A stretch of DNA of 64,000 nucleotides from Flavivirga spongiicola. GTDB lineage: Bacteria; Bacteroidota; Bacteroidia; Flavobacteriales; Flavobacteriaceae. Where the stretch lies: NCBI RefSeq assembly GCF_030540825.1, contig NZ_JAUOEO010000001.1, positions 593,001-657,000 of the forward strand. The letters are read 5' to 3'. Positions within the stretch are counted from its first letter, which is position 1. Each line of letters begins with the position of its first letter. Below the pieces are notes generated by a model that was not told where the DNA came from, ran no database searches, and was given only the letters and a program-made list of their open reading frames with translations. Positions 1-10,032 of this stretch are shown in pieces. Made by a program: the position numbers and the translations under genes.

Positions 1-666
1 ACTAAAAAGCTTTCTGTACTTGAATTGAACTGTGGTACTGGAGTAGATGCTATAAAACTAGCAAATCTTGGACATCATGTCTTAGCTACAGATGTATCTA
101 AAAGTATGATCGATATAGCAAAGACTAAAGAAACTCCCAAAAATTTAGATTTTAAAATTCAAGATATTAATACCATTTCGAACCAAACTTTTCAAAAACA
201 ATTTGACTTGGTTTTTTCAAATTTTGGAGGGTTAAACTGTCTTTCTAAAGTAGAACTGGAAACTTTCATAAAAAAAACTAAAAACCTTCTAACTCCTAAT
301 GGAAAGCTAATTTTGGTTATAATGCCTAAATTTTGTCTTTGGGAACGTCTATATTTTTATTTAAAAGGAGACTTAAAAAATGCCAAAAGAAGGCATACTC
401 AAAAAAGTGTTCTAGCTAATGTAGATGGTGCAAAGGTTCCAACATGGTATTACAATCCAAAAGATGTTATATCTTTAGCAAAAACGCAATATAAATCTGA
501 AAGATTAAAACCTATAGGAATAAGTATTCCTCCTTCGTACCTTGAAGGGTCTTTTTTATCTAAAAAGCCTTTTTTAGATATATTGATTGGTATTGAAAAG
601 ATCATCGGTTTTTCTTTTATGGCAAAATATGCAGATCACTATTTAATTGAATTGACAAAAAAGTGA
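1..666 (+). CDS. SAM-dependent class I methyltransferase (5'-truncated by window edge)
   Basis: The frame is open to base 1, so the N-terminus lies outside the window. The visible 221 residues begin with motif I of a Rossmann-fold methyltransferase (VLELNCGTG from base 16), followed by the acidic ribose-binding strand (ATDVSKSM). A TTG at base 25 is inside motif I and cannot be the true start. The remainder contains a predicted substrate-capping part with aromatic residues (WERLYFYLKG, WYYNP). The family methylates small molecules, sugars or proteins, and the substrate here is unknown. The next gene starts with GTG overlapping this stop by 4 nt, which suggests translational coupling in a glycan or natural-product cluster. 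Confidence 0.85.
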   Translation, partial: TKKLSVLELNCGTGVDAIKLANLGHHVLATDVSKSMIDIAKTKETPKNLDFKIQDINTISNQTFQKQFDLVFSNFGGLNCLSKVELETFIKKTKNLLTPNGKLILVIMPKFCLWERLYFYLKGDLKNAKRRHTQKSVLANVDGAKVPTWYYNPKDVISLAKTQYKSERLKPIGISIPPSYLEGSFLSKKPFLDILIGIEKIIGFSFMAKYADHYLIELTKK

Positions 667-2048
667 GTTTAGTATTAACACATGCTTATTACTTAAATGA
701 AGACCCGAAAGAGTTGCTCATTATGAAACCGTATACGCCTTTAGGGTTATTATATATTTCGTCTTACTTAAATGAAAAAAATGTTGAAAACCATGTTTTT
801 GATTCTACCTTTTATTCTCAGGAAGAACAATTAGCGTTTATTCAAAATAAACAACCTAAAGCTGTAGCTATTTATACCAATTTGATGACCAAAATCAATG
901 TCATTAAACTTATTAAACTGTTAAAAAATGATTCTAAATATGGTTTTCCTAAAATAATTTTAGGTGGACCGGATATTACTTACAATTGCGAAAATTATTT
1001 GAACACTGGTGCTCATTTTTTAGTTATAGGAGAAGGAGAACAAACAACTTTGGAATTATATCATGCCATTTTAAACGACAGCAATTATCAAAACATTCCC
1101 GGAATTGCTTTTTTAGAAAACACTAGTATCAAGAAAACAGCACCTAGAACTAAAATTAAGGACCTTTCGGAGTTACCCTTACCGAATAGAGAAGCCATTC
1201 CTATTGACAAGTATTTAGATACTTGGAAAACCTACCATGGTAAAAGCTCAATGACCGTTAGTACGCAACGAGGTTGTCCTTATACGTGTAAATGGTGTAG
1301 TACTGCCGTTTACGGACAAAGCTATAGAAGACGCCCTGCAGATATGGTTGCTGCAGAATTACGGATGCTAAAAGACACTTACAAACCAGATGCTATCTGG
1401 TTTGTAGATGATGTCTTCACTGTAAGTCATAAATGGATACAAAGCTTTCATCAAGAAGTAATAAAACAAAATGCTGTTATTCCTTTTGAATGCATTACAA
1501 GAGCAGAACGCTTAAATGATGAGATTTTACAGTTATTAAAAGAAGCCGGTTGTTTTCGAATTTGGATCGGTGCTGAAAGCGGATCTCAAAAAATTATTGA
1601 TGCCATGGATAGACGTGTAGATGTTGATGTTGTAAAAGAAGCTATTCAAAAAACGAATGCTTTAGGTATAGAAACAGGTACATTTATCATGGTTGGCTAC
1701 CCAGGTGAAGATGAAACGGATATTAATAAAACTATTAGCTATTTAAAAGCAGCTAATCCAACTCATTTCACAATTACAGTGGCGTATCCAATTAAGGGGA
1801 CTTCTTTATACAATGAGATCAAAGATAAAATAACGGTGCAACCAAATTGGGAAACTTCGACAGATCGCGATATTGATTTTACTAGAACTTATTCTAGAAA
1901 ATTTTATGATTATGCGGTGAAACGTATTGTAAATGAAGTTAATTCCCATAAAGAGATATCGAAAGGGGAAAATAAAAATTTATTGTTTTTTTTAAAGTTA
2001 AAAATAAAATCTGTTTTGGCAAATTTGTTGATGAAAGCTTATGCATAA
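663..2048 (+). CDS. B12-binding-type radical SAM protein
   Basis: 461 aa. The N-terminal ~190 residues have the layout of the cobalamin-binding domain of class B radical SAM enzymes (a PLGLLYISSYL strand, GGPD near residue 101, IGEGEQT near 122). The radical SAM cluster motif is CPYTCKWC (C205, C209, C212), and SPASM-like cysteines are absent. The later FVDDVF and IWIGAESGSQ segments are typical of this family. It could be a C-methylase or other radical catalyst acting on an unreactive carbon, but the substrate cannot be predicted. The start is GTG overlapping the preceding methyltransferase, and the 3' end overlaps the next gene by 8 nt, so the three are probably one operon. Confidence 0.85.
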   Translation: MSLVLTHAYYLNEDPKELLIMKPYTPLGLLYISSYLNEKNVENHVFDSTFYSQEEQLAFIQNKQPKAVAIYTNLMTKINVIKLIKLLKNDSKYGFPKIILGGPDITYNCENYLNTGAHFLVIGEGEQTTLELYHAILNDSNYQNIPGIAFLENTSIKKTAPRTKIKDLSELPLPNREAIPIDKYLDTWKTYHGKSSMTVSTQRGCPYTCKWCSTAVYGQSYRRRPADMVAAELRMLKDTYKPDAIWFVDDVFTVSHKWIQSFHQEVIKQNAVIPFECITRAERLNDEILQLLKEAGCFRIWIGAESGSQKIIDAMDRRVDVDVVKEAIQKTNALGIETGTFIMVGYPGEDETDINKTISYLKAANPTHFTITVAYPIKGTSLYNEIKDKITVQPNWETSTDRDIDFTRTYSRKFYDYAVKRIVNEVNSHKEISKGENKNLLFFLKLKIKSVLANLLMKAYA

Positions 2049-3522
2049 AAAACAATGTTATATACTTGGATTAACAATAGTTTATTTTATCATAAGCTTA
2101 ATAGGCATATTACATCATGAAATATGGTTGGATGAAGCTCATCATTGGTTATTAGCAAGAGATAGTTTTAGTTTTAAAGAGTTAATTTATAATACTCGAT
2201 ATGAAGGACATCCTATTCTCTGGAATATCTTACTCTTTTATATTTCAAGGTTAACACTGAATCCTTTTTGGATGCAATTGCTTCATATTTTAATATCGAC
2301 TGCAGCTATCTTTATTTTTCTAAAAAAAGCTCCATTTTCATGGCTCTTTAAAACCCTTTTCATTTTTGGTTATTTTATCATTTTTGAATATAATATAATT
2401 AGTAGAAATTATATGCTAGGAGTTTTATTTCTCTTTTTAGCGTGTAGCCTTTTTAAAGAAAAGGATAGTCGTTTTTCATTTTTATGCTTTTTCCTAGCTA
2501 TGGCTGCAAATACCCATGCTATATTCGGTATTATTAGTTTTGCTTTTTTTCTAACACTGTTGTATGAAAATTGGCAAAGAAAAATACTTTTTGTAAATAG
2601 AACGCATGTTTATGGTTATCTCATTTTTATTATTGGATTTACAATAGCACTTATACAGATAGTTCCGCCTACAGACACCACTTTTTTCGATCATGCAATA
2701 ACATCTTCATTTAAAGAACGAATGACTCCTGGTTTGGTCTCCTTTTTCAAAGGTCTAATGCCTATTCCAGATTTTAGAACCATTCATTTTTGGAATTCGA
2801 ATTTACTAGTAAACCTTAACAAGAGTATAAGTGCCATTTTATCAATTGCAGTCTATATCATTCCACTAATATTATTTTATAAGAAAAAAACAGCTTTAGT
2901 TTTTATTTATACAGGATTATTTGGAATTCAATTATTCTTCTTTTTTACTAATCTGTCTGCAACGAGATATTTTGGAATAACCTATATATTGTTTATAATA
3001 ACATTATGGATAAGTAAGGAATATTACCCAAGGTCATCTCAAAATGGTTTTAAAAATATTAGAAATCTTAAAAAAACAATTATTTATAGTATTCTTTTTG
3101 TTCAATTTATAGGAGGAATTATAGCCTTTTCAATGGATTTGACGCACTCTTTTTCAAACGGAAAAGACGTTTTTTTAGTTTTAAAAGAAAAAAAAGCGTC
3201 CAACTATATGGTCGTTACTACTTTTTGTCAAGGCACTATTATAAGTCCCTATTTAAGAAAAAAAGTGTATTTTTTATGTAGTGAAAGCTATCAAAGTCAT
3301 TGCCCATGGAATCGAAATAATCAGTTTAGTTTAAACTTATCTAATGAAGAAGTAATGTATAAGCTTTCAAAGCTACTTGATGACAAACCTATTATATTTA
3401 TTGGAGCTTATAATTTTATAGGTAGTAAAAAAGAACATATTAATATAAAATTATTGAAAAAACTCAACAACTATGTTGTAAGGGGCCTAGACTATCATAT
3501 TTATGAAATATCAAAAAAATAG
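2041..3522 (+). CDS. Polytopic membrane protein, GT-C (GT39/ArnT-like) glycosyltransferase candidate
   Basis: 493 aa with about 10 hydrophobic segments. After the first membrane span comes the signature loop of GT-C enzymes: an acidic WLDEAHHW stretch (about residues 30-37), followed by a conserved YEGHPILW segment. Enzymes of this fold take a polyprenyl-phosphate sugar and transfer it on the outer face of the inner membrane. The C-terminal ~120 residues look soluble. Acceptor and donor are unknown. The start overlaps the radical SAM gene by 8 nt (ATGCATAA). Assignment rests on topology and the DEAHHW loop, so an uncharacterised membrane protein remains possible. Confidence 0.6.
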   Translation: MHKKQCYILGLTIVYFIISLIGILHHEIWLDEAHHWLLARDSFSFKELIYNTRYEGHPILWNILLFYISRLTLNPFWMQLLHILISTAAIFIFLKKAPFSWLFKTLFIFGYFIIFEYNIISRNYMLGVLFLFLACSLFKEKDSRFSFLCFFLAMAANTHAIFGIISFAFFLTLLYENWQRKILFVNRTHVYGYLIFIIGFTIALIQIVPPTDTTFFDHAITSSFKERMTPGLVSFFKGLMPIPDFRTIHFWNSNLLVNLNKSISAILSIAVYIIPLILFYKKKTALVFIYTGLFGIQLFFFFTNLSATRYFGITYILFIITLWISKEYYPRSSQNGFKNIRNLKKTIIYSILFVQFIGGIIAFSMDLTHSFSNGKDVFLVLKEKKASNYMVVTTFCQGTIISPYLRKKVYFLCSESYQSHCPWNRNNQFSLNLSNEEVMYKLSKLLDDKPIIFIGAYNFIGSKKEHINIKLLKKLNNYVVRGLDYHIYEISKK

Positions 3523-3530
3523 TTATATCG

Positions 3531-4646
3531 ATGAAAAATTTAAATATTTTATTTTTTTTACTACTAGCTTCATGTGCAACCGACTCGTATCAAGATTTAG
3601 TTAAAGTAGATACTATAATAAATTTAAAGTGGAATAAGGCATATCCTGACGATACAATTAACAAATCTGTAATAGGTTTACAATGGGCTTTATCTTATAT
3701 TGGAGCAAAGCTTCCTAATTATAATTCCAATCTTACTTTGAATGGAAATATTATTAAAATTGATACTGATAAGTTAGGATTGACTGATAATGCTAAACAA
3801 AAATTAACTATTTTAAATAATAATATTAAAAATTCAAATGAATATAAAATAACTTCTTCCGTTGATTTAGGTCGTTATGTTACATTACTCATTGGAGTTT
3901 CACAGCATTATTATGAAATTGTAGATGTTCCAAATGAATTAAGCTCTCTATTAGATAAATACACATTAAAACCAGAAAAGGGTTATATTAATAATTCTAA
4001 TATATCTTTAGAACATAGAATTATTAATTTCTCAGAACAAAGTGAATTTAATCAGCTTTTTATTTCAACAGAAGTAGATCCTGAAAATCAAACTATATTT
4101 GAATATGAAACTATAGAAATCTTACCCAATGGACAATTACGTTTTGGTATATTTGACGAAAATGGTTTCCGCAAAAACAATGCTTCCCCATTACACACTA
4201 ATGCTGGCAAACCTGCAAAGTGTATATGGTGCCACGAATCGGGCATTCAACCATTATTCTCCTTACAAAATGATTTCACAGGGTATTTAACATATTTAGA
4301 ATTTAGAGATACTTTATTAAATTACAGAAGTTCGCATAATACTAACAAAAATGCCTTATTAGATGGCGTAGGTTTTTCTAATACACAAGAACATACCCTA
4401 ACCGAGTTATTATATATTTCTTTTATGGAAGCGTCTGCTGAACGATTAAGTTTAGAATGGAATTTACCAATTGAAGAAGTTAAAAATAGGCTTTCTGGAA
4501 TATCAACACATACTTATGATGAATTTCCTTTTTTAGGGGATTTGTATTATAGAAATGAGATTAGGCCATTTGCTCCCTTTAAAGGACTAGAGGTCTCCTC
4601 ATCTGTAAGAGAAAAATCCGAAACAGAAGTTAACCATATAAATTAA
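3531..4646 (+). CDS. Lipoprotein with a single CxxCH heme-binding motif
   Basis: 371 aa. A short signal peptide ends in a lipobox (LLLASC, lipidated C15), so it should be anchored to a membrane facing the periplasm or surface. A single CIWCH motif lies at residues 231-235 in a KPAKCIWCHESGI context, consistent with covalent heme attachment or a structural metal site. The rest (an alpha/beta N-terminal half and a helical C-terminal half) matches nothing I recognise. It sits 8 nt after the GT-C gene and 1 nt before a GT2 gene, so it is inside a glycan operon, an unexpected place for a redox protein. Heme binding is inferred from the motif alone. Confidence 0.6.
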   Translation: MKNLNILFFLLLASCATDSYQDLVKVDTIINLKWNKAYPDDTINKSVIGLQWALSYIGAKLPNYNSNLTLNGNIIKIDTDKLGLTDNAKQKLTILNNNIKNSNEYKITSSVDLGRYVTLLIGVSQHYYEIVDVPNELSSLLDKYTLKPEKGYINNSNISLEHRIINFSEQSEFNQLFISTEVDPENQTIFEYETIEILPNGQLRFGIFDENGFRKNNASPLHTNAGKPAKCIWCHESGIQPLFSLQNDFTGYLTYLEFRDTLLNYRSSHNTNKNALLDGVGFSNTQEHTLTELLYISFMEASAERLSLEWNLPIEEVKNRLSGISTHTYDEFPFLGDLYYRNEIRPFAPFKGLEVSSSVREKSETEVNHIN

Positions 4647-4647
4647 T

Positions 4648-5394
4648 ATGCTTAATAATAAAAAAATAATTGTTGTGTTACCAGCATATAATGCTGAAAA
4701 AACTCTTAAAAAAACATATTATGATATTCCATTTGATATTGTTGATGATGTTATTTTAACAGATGACTTTAGTGATGACAAAACCATTAAAATTGCACAA
4801 GACATAGGAATAAAACACGTTATAAAGCATGCTAAAAATAAAGGATATGGTGCCAACCAAAAAAGTTGTTATAAAAAAGCTTTTGATTTAAATGCAGATA
4901 TCATTGTAATGCTACACCCAGATTACCAATACAATCCCAAATTAATTCCGGCTATGTGCACATTAATTGCAAATGACACTTATAATGTCGTTTTCGGATC
5001 TCGCATTTTAAATGGGAGTGCCATAAAAAACGGAATGCCAATATATAAGTACACCTTTAATAGATTACTTACTTTTTTTCAAAATATACTAATGAATCAA
5101 AAGTTCTCTGAATTCCATACAGGATACCGTTGCTTTAAAGCATCCGTTTTACAACAAGTTCCTTTTGAAAAAAATTCAGATGATTTCATTTTCGATAATC
5201 AAATTATAGCACAATTATGCTACATAAATGCATCATTTGGTGAAGTTTCCTGCCCTGCAAAATATGAAAAAGATTCTTCTTCAATAAATTTTATACGAAG
5301 TTCTAAATACGGACTTGGAGTACTTAGTGTATCAATAAAATATTTACTACAAAAATTAAAAATTTTCAATTTTAGCATTTTTAAAGGATTATGA
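4648..5394 (+). CDS. Glycosyltransferase family 2 (DPM1-like)
   Basis: 248 aa GT-A fold enzyme. It shows the N-terminal nucleotide-sugar strand (VVLPAYNAE, residues 9-17), the acidic DDFSDD loop (about 39-44), a conserved GYGANQ segment (about 67-72) and an HPDYQY metal-binding region (about 91-96), close to the DXD position of polyprenyl-phosphate sugar synthases. No C-terminal membrane domain is present. It probably makes a polyprenyl-phosphate sugar or adds a sugar on the cytoplasmic face. A Dol-P-sugar type product would be a natural donor for the GT-C and GT87-like proteins beside it. The stop overlaps the next start (ATGA). Confidence 0.85.
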   Translation: MLNNKKIIVVLPAYNAEKTLKKTYYDIPFDIVDDVILTDDFSDDKTIKIAQDIGIKHVIKHAKNKGYGANQKSCYKKAFDLNADIIVMLHPDYQYNPKLIPAMCTLIANDTYNVVFGSRILNGSAIKNGMPIYKYTFNRLLTFFQNILMNQKFSEFHTGYRCFKASVLQQVPFEKNSDDFIFDNQIIAQLCYINASFGEVSCPAKYEKDSSSINFIRSSKYGLGVLSVSIKYLLQKLKIFNFSIFKGL

Positions 5395-6923
5395 AAAATG
5401 CAATTAATAATACATACATTGGACTAACTTTTATTTTTATAATATGTAGCCTTTTTATTTACAAGGCATTTTATTTTCCTATACACGATTTTGCTAACTA
5501 TTACTTTTCTGCCTTTTTTTTAAAAGGCGGTGATTTTACATCTAACATCTATTTCCCTCATTACTTTAATTTAAAAATTGCCGATTTAGACTATCATAAT
5601 ATTTTTGTTAGTTATGCTCCAAATACCCCATTCCTTGCATTATTATTTGTTCCTTTTACTTTATGTACCGTGACCGTTTCCAAACTAATGTTTAATATTT
5701 TAGGGCTAATATTATTTCTATACAGTTTAAAAAAACTCTTTGAGGTTTATAAAATTAAAGCACATTATCTGTATATCATCCCATTAGTTTTCTTTATTCC
5801 GTTAAAAAACAATTTTCTTTTTGGTCAAACATACTTAATTCTTTTCTTTTTACTTTCTGAAGGTTTTTTAGCTTATAAAAATGAACGTTTTTTTAAAATG
5901 AGTTTATTTTGGGGTTTTGCTATTTTACTTAAAGTATTTCCTATAATTCTATTTGGCTTGTTGCTTTTTAAAAAGAAGTATAAAGCGTTTATCTATCTTG
6001 GTTTATCATGTGCTCTTTTACTAGGAGCTTCCTTGATTGCAAATGGCTCAGAAGTTTGGGAGTTTTATTTCACATCTGTTTTACCTAAATTCAATAATGG
6101 CGAAATTGCAAAAGAATTTGCCCTGAATTATCAATCTATGTTTATGCTATTAAAAGGCATATTTATGTCAAACACTCTAGCATTCTCAATAACGCTCTTA
6201 CTTTTCAAACTAATAATTATAGTAATTAGTTATTTTTTCACAAGACAAGAAACCTCAGAAATAAAAACCTTTTCTTTTTGGATATTTCTAACCATTTTAC
6301 TGTCTCCCTATGGAAGCTCGTATTCAAACATTTTGCTACTATTTCTTTTTGTATTTTATTTGAATCACCTAACTTTCGATTATAAAAATATAGTCATCAT
6401 TTCATTGTTTTTCTTAATTGCGAATATTCCTATTCATTTTTTTGCAAAATTCCCATTGCCTTTTTCTTTTCCAAAATTAGTGTTGTCAATATTGCTTTTT
6501 GCTTTTTTGATAGAAAAGAGTTTTAAATACATTCGATGGAAACTAAGTGTGTGTTTTATAAGTTCAATAGTACTTATTGCTATACTATTAAATAATTGGA
6601 AAAATCAGAACCAAGATAATTACCCATTGGTAGAGAGCCAACCTATATTAACTTATGACTATACTGTTATTGATGGTCTATTAAACTATATTTATTGGAA
6701 TCAAAACGGTAAAAATACGCAATCAACTGAAATACGAACAAAAGATATAGATACAAGTCAAGTTTATCTAAAGAGTAATCAAGTGTTTTATAAAAACAAA
6801 CAACTAACATTTAATAATGATAATAAATTAAAACCAGCTGTCATTAACGATACGACCTTAATTTATCTTTCTGATTTTAAAAGAGGGATTGGTTTTTATC
6901 AATTGAGGTACATATCACTTTAA
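5391..6923 (+). CDS. GT87/DUF2029-like membrane glycosyltransferase
   Basis: 510 aa, with about 10-11 predicted membrane helices. The first extracytoplasmic loop carries HDFANYYF (about residues 32-39), and a later NTPFLALLFVPF stretch resembles the GT87 family (polyprenyl-phosphate mannose/hexose-dependent alpha-transferases, DUF2029). A helix containing LLKVFPIILFGLLLF (about 177-195) is typical of that family. The C-terminal ~110 residues after the last helix are extracytoplasmic and unassigned. It overlaps the GT2 gene by 4 nt and precedes the flippase by 13 nt, so it fits an outer-leaflet sugar transfer step in the same pathway. Confidence 0.65.
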   Translation: MKNAINNTYIGLTFIFIICSLFIYKAFYFPIHDFANYYFSAFFLKGGDFTSNIYFPHYFNLKIADLDYHNIFVSYAPNTPFLALLFVPFTLCTVTVSKLMFNILGLILFLYSLKKLFEVYKIKAHYLYIIPLVFFIPLKNNFLFGQTYLILFFLLSEGFLAYKNERFFKMSLFWGFAILLKVFPIILFGLLLFKKKYKAFIYLGLSCALLLGASLIANGSEVWEFYFTSVLPKFNNGEIAKEFALNYQSMFMLLKGIFMSNTLAFSITLLLFKLIIIVISYFFTRQETSEIKTFSFWIFLTILLSPYGSSYSNILLLFLFVFYLNHLTFDYKNIVIISLFFLIANIPIHFFAKFPLPFSFPKLVLSILLFAFLIEKSFKYIRWKLSVCFISSIVLIAILLNNWKNQNQDNYPLVESQPILTYDYTVIDGLLNYIYWNQNGKNTQSTEIRTKDIDTSQVYLKSNQVFYKNKQLTFNNDNKLKPAVINDTTLIYLSDFKRGIGFYQLRYISL

Positions 6924-6936
6924 CCTAACTAATTAT

Positions 6937-8130
6937 ATGGTATTAAAGAATAGTAAAATACTTTCCAGGCTTAAGACTATTTCTCTTTATAGCTTAAGTC
7001 AAATTCTAACCGTTTTTTCTGTTCTTTTACTATCATTTATTATTATTAAATATCACAGTACAGAGTTATGGGGTCAATATGCAGAAATATTGATTTGGAG
7101 TAATTTTTTTATTCTTTTTCTAGGTTTTGGCAGTCAAGATTTTCTTTTAAAATCTTTTAGTAACTCACCTTCAACAATAAATCAAGATTGGAGTACTAAC
7201 ATTAGTACAAGAAGTTTATTACTAATTCCTAGCATTATTATCATTTATTTTATTCCTATTTTTAAAGGATTAGAAGTTCTAATTTTTGCTTTAATAGGAA
7301 TACAATTTATTAATCAATCATTTAAAGTCTTAATTTTATTTAATAAAGACTTTAAATTTAGTATTTGGGTAGAATTCGTATACAACCTAATCATACTCTT
7401 TACTTGTTTATCCATTATAAATACCTTAGATATAAAAAGCCTACTACTTATTATAAGTAGCTGTCAAATTATTAAACTTATATGCTATTTTTTTTATTAC
7501 CATAAAGAGTTTACTAGTATTTCATATCGAGTTAAATTTAATATCATTAAGCAATCTCTTCCTTTTTTTATTCCATTGGCAGTTGGTACTATTCGTGTAA
7601 AAGTCGATGCCTATTACGGCACCTATTTTTTTAATTTTAGTACATTAAGTAAATATCAGGTGTTTATAAGTTTTCTTGCACTTGCGCAAATGGGAAGTTC
7701 TTTTTTTTTAAATCCTTTTTTAAAAAATTTTTACCGATCTAAAGATTCATTAATATTAAAATTAAAAAAACGTTTATTTTGGTATGGATGGCCATTCGCC
7801 TTAATGATTACTCTAGGAATGTATATCGTTATTGAGTATATATATGAATTACATTTTACTAACTTACAATACTTTCTTGCTTTTATTTATATAATCCCAG
7901 TTCTTATACACGTTTTAATTGTTAATGAATATTATAAAAAAAATATGCAATCCAGTATTGCTATTATTGCTTCTATTTTAGCTATTTTTCAAATTATTTC
8001 TGGGTATTATTTAATAAAACTATGGGGAATAAACGGTGCTCTTATTCTAAAAACTTTGGGACAATGGGCTATTATACTTACCCTTTGGTTTTGGATTAAA
8101 AAAAAACCGATAATGATTAATAATGGATAA
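6937..8130 (+). CDS. Polysaccharide flippase (Wzx/MATE-like, oligosaccharide translocase)
   Basis: 397 aa with about 12 hydrophobic segments and few charged residues. An N-terminal helix with LYSLSQILTVFSVLLLSFI is followed by an ELWGQYAEI loop, the common opening of Wzx-type polysaccharide exporters of the MOP superfamily. These move undecaprenyl-pyrophosphate-linked glycans to the periplasmic face. The gene overlaps the following carbamoyltransferase gene by 8 nt. No separate Wzy polymerase is obvious, so the product may be a single unit or be polymerised elsewhere. Confidence 0.75.
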   Translation: MVLKNSKILSRLKTISLYSLSQILTVFSVLLLSFIIIKYHSTELWGQYAEILIWSNFFILFLGFGSQDFLLKSFSNSPSTINQDWSTNISTRSLLLIPSIIIIYFIPIFKGLEVLIFALIGIQFINQSFKVLILFNKDFKFSIWVEFVYNLIILFTCLSIINTLDIKSLLLIISSCQIIKLICYFFYYHKEFTSISYRVKFNIIKQSLPFFIPLAVGTIRVKVDAYYGTYFFNFSTLSKYQVFISFLALAQMGSSFFLNPFLKNFYRSKDSLILKLKKRLFWYGWPFALMITLGMYIVIEYIYELHFTNLQYFLAFIYIIPVLIHVLIVNEYYKKNMQSSIAIIASILAIFQIISGYYLIKLWGINGALILKTLGQWAIILTLWFWIKKKPIMINNG

Positions 8131-9991
8131 AAAAATACTTGGGATATCTGCATTTTACCACGATTCTGCGGCTACACTTATTATGGGTGGAAACATTATA
8201 GCTGCAGCGCAAGAAGAGAGATTTACTAGAGAAAAACACACCCCAGATTTCCCAATTAATGCTATAAAGTATTGTTTGGAAGAAGCAGGATTAAGTATTA
8301 ACGAGCTTGACGCCATCATTTTTTATGATAAGCCATTACTTAAGTTCGAACGATTATTACAAACATATTATGCATTTGCACCAAAAGGTCTTATTTCATT
8401 CTTAAAAGCTATACCCATATGGCTTAATGAAAAAATGTTTCTTAAAAAATTAATATATAATGGTTTAAAAGAAATTGATGAATATGACAAGAAAAAAGTA
8501 AACTTACTATTTTCTGAACATCATTTATCTCACGCAGCAAGTGCATTCTTCCCTTCCCCATATAAAAATGCGGCTATTTTAACTATTGACGGAGTTGGTG
8601 AATGGTGTACTGCATCTATTGGTATTGGTGAAGGGAATAATATTAAAATACTAAAAGAAATGGAGTTCCCACACTCTGTGGGCTTATTATATAGTGCTTG
8701 TACTTACTATCTAGGATTTACCGTTAACTCAGGCGAATATAAAGTAATGGGTTTGGCTCCTTACGGCAACCCAAAATCCAACGAGTTTACCAAATTTGTT
8801 GAACTTATTAAAACGGTTCTTATTGATATCAAACAAGATGGTTCGATATGGTTAAATCAGTCATATTTTAATTATGCTACTGGTCTAAGAATGGCAAAAG
8901 ACAAAAAATGGGAAAGTCTATTTGGTTTTACAAAAAGAGACCCGGAAACAAAATTGTATCAGCATCATTGTAATTTCGCGTTGGCAATACAGAGGGTAAC
9001 CGAAGAAATTGTTTTAAAAATGGCTAGAGAAGCAAAAAAAGTTACGAGGTCAGATTACTTATGTTTGGCGGGTGGTGTAGCACTAAACTGTGTTGCGAAT
9101 GGAAAATTACTAAAAGAAAATATTTTTAAAAATATCTATATTCAACCTGCATCAGGAGATGCTGGAGGCTCACTAGGAGCAGCATTTACAGCTTATTTTA
9201 AGTACTTTGATGGAAAACGAGGTATAATTCATAATGAAGACAAAATGCTTGGGTCATATCTAGGTCCAGAATTTTCTGAAAAAGAAATAGAGCTAATGAA
9301 TCGTAAAGTTAAAGCAGTCTATAAAAAAAAGAAAGACTTCTCTCAACTTACCGATTTAGTGGCACAAAAAATAGCAAATGGTAATGTAATAGGGTGGTTT
9401 CAGGGTAGAATGGAGTTTGGTCCCAGAGCTTTAGGTAATAGGAGTATTATAGCTGACCCTACTAACCCTGAAATGCAGAAAAAATTAAACCTTAAAATTA
9501 AATATAGAGAAGGCTTTCGTCCGTTTGCGCCATCCGTATTAGCCGAAGATGCGACTAAGTATTTTGACATTCTTAATGATGCTCGGTATATGCTCACTAC
9601 AACATCAATAAAAGACGAGTTGAGAAGTAATCTTCCTGTTGATTACCATAATATGCCTTTATTAGATAAATTATATTACAAAAGGAGTATTGTTCAATCC
9701 ATAACACATTTAGACTTTTCTGCTAGAGTACAAACCGTTCATAAAGAAACTAATTATCGATATTGGCAACTAATACAAGCTTTTAAAAAGCATACTGGAT
9801 TTGGACTTGTAATAAATACTAGTTTTAATGTGAGAGGAGAACCAATTGTTTGTAATCCTTATGACGCATATAGATGTTTTATGAGTACTGAAATGGATTA
9901 TTTGGTAATTGGTAATTTCGTTTATAGTAAAACCGAACAACCCAATTGGCAAAATAAAGAGAAATGGCGTGTTAGATTTAAAAAAGATTAA
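8123..9991 (+). CDS. Carbamoyltransferase (NodU/CmcH/TobZ family)
   Basis: 622 aa, the usual family length. The N-terminal Kae1-like domain starts with ISAFYHDSAATL (metal-binding His) and contains EHHLSHAASAF (about residues 132-142) and an ILTIDGVGEW phosphate loop. The C-terminal YrdC-like domain carries FGPRALGNRSI (about 432-442) and the GFRPFAPSV loop. These enzymes use carbamoyl phosphate and ATP to make carbamoyl-adenylate, then carbamoylate a hydroxyl, often on a sugar. The two small membrane proteins directly downstream (DUF5989 and SxtJ-like) are known companions of this family. The acceptor is probably the glycan built by the neighbouring transferases. Confidence 0.93.
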   Translation: MDKKILGISAFYHDSAATLIMGGNIIAAAQEERFTREKHTPDFPINAIKYCLEEAGLSINELDAIIFYDKPLLKFERLLQTYYAFAPKGLISFLKAIPIWLNEKMFLKKLIYNGLKEIDEYDKKKVNLLFSEHHLSHAASAFFPSPYKNAAILTIDGVGEWCTASIGIGEGNNIKILKEMEFPHSVGLLYSACTYYLGFTVNSGEYKVMGLAPYGNPKSNEFTKFVELIKTVLIDIKQDGSIWLNQSYFNYATGLRMAKDKKWESLFGFTKRDPETKLYQHHCNFALAIQRVTEEIVLKMAREAKKVTRSDYLCLAGGVALNCVANGKLLKENIFKNIYIQPASGDAGGSLGAAFTAYFKYFDGKRGIIHNEDKMLGSYLGPEFSEKEIELMNRKVKAVYKKKKDFSQLTDLVAQKIANGNVIGWFQGRMEFGPRALGNRSIIADPTNPEMQKKLNLKIKYREGFRPFAPSVLAEDATKYFDILNDARYMLTTTSIKDELRSNLPVDYHNMPLLDKLYYKRSIVQSITHLDFSARVQTVHKETNYRYWQLIQAFKKHTGFGLVINTSFNVRGEPIVCNPYDAYRCFMSTEMDYLVIGNFVYSKTEQPNWQNKEKWRVRFKKD

Positions 9992-10032
9992 AATTAAAAC
10001 ATTAATTTTACTTATAGCATAATATAAAAATT

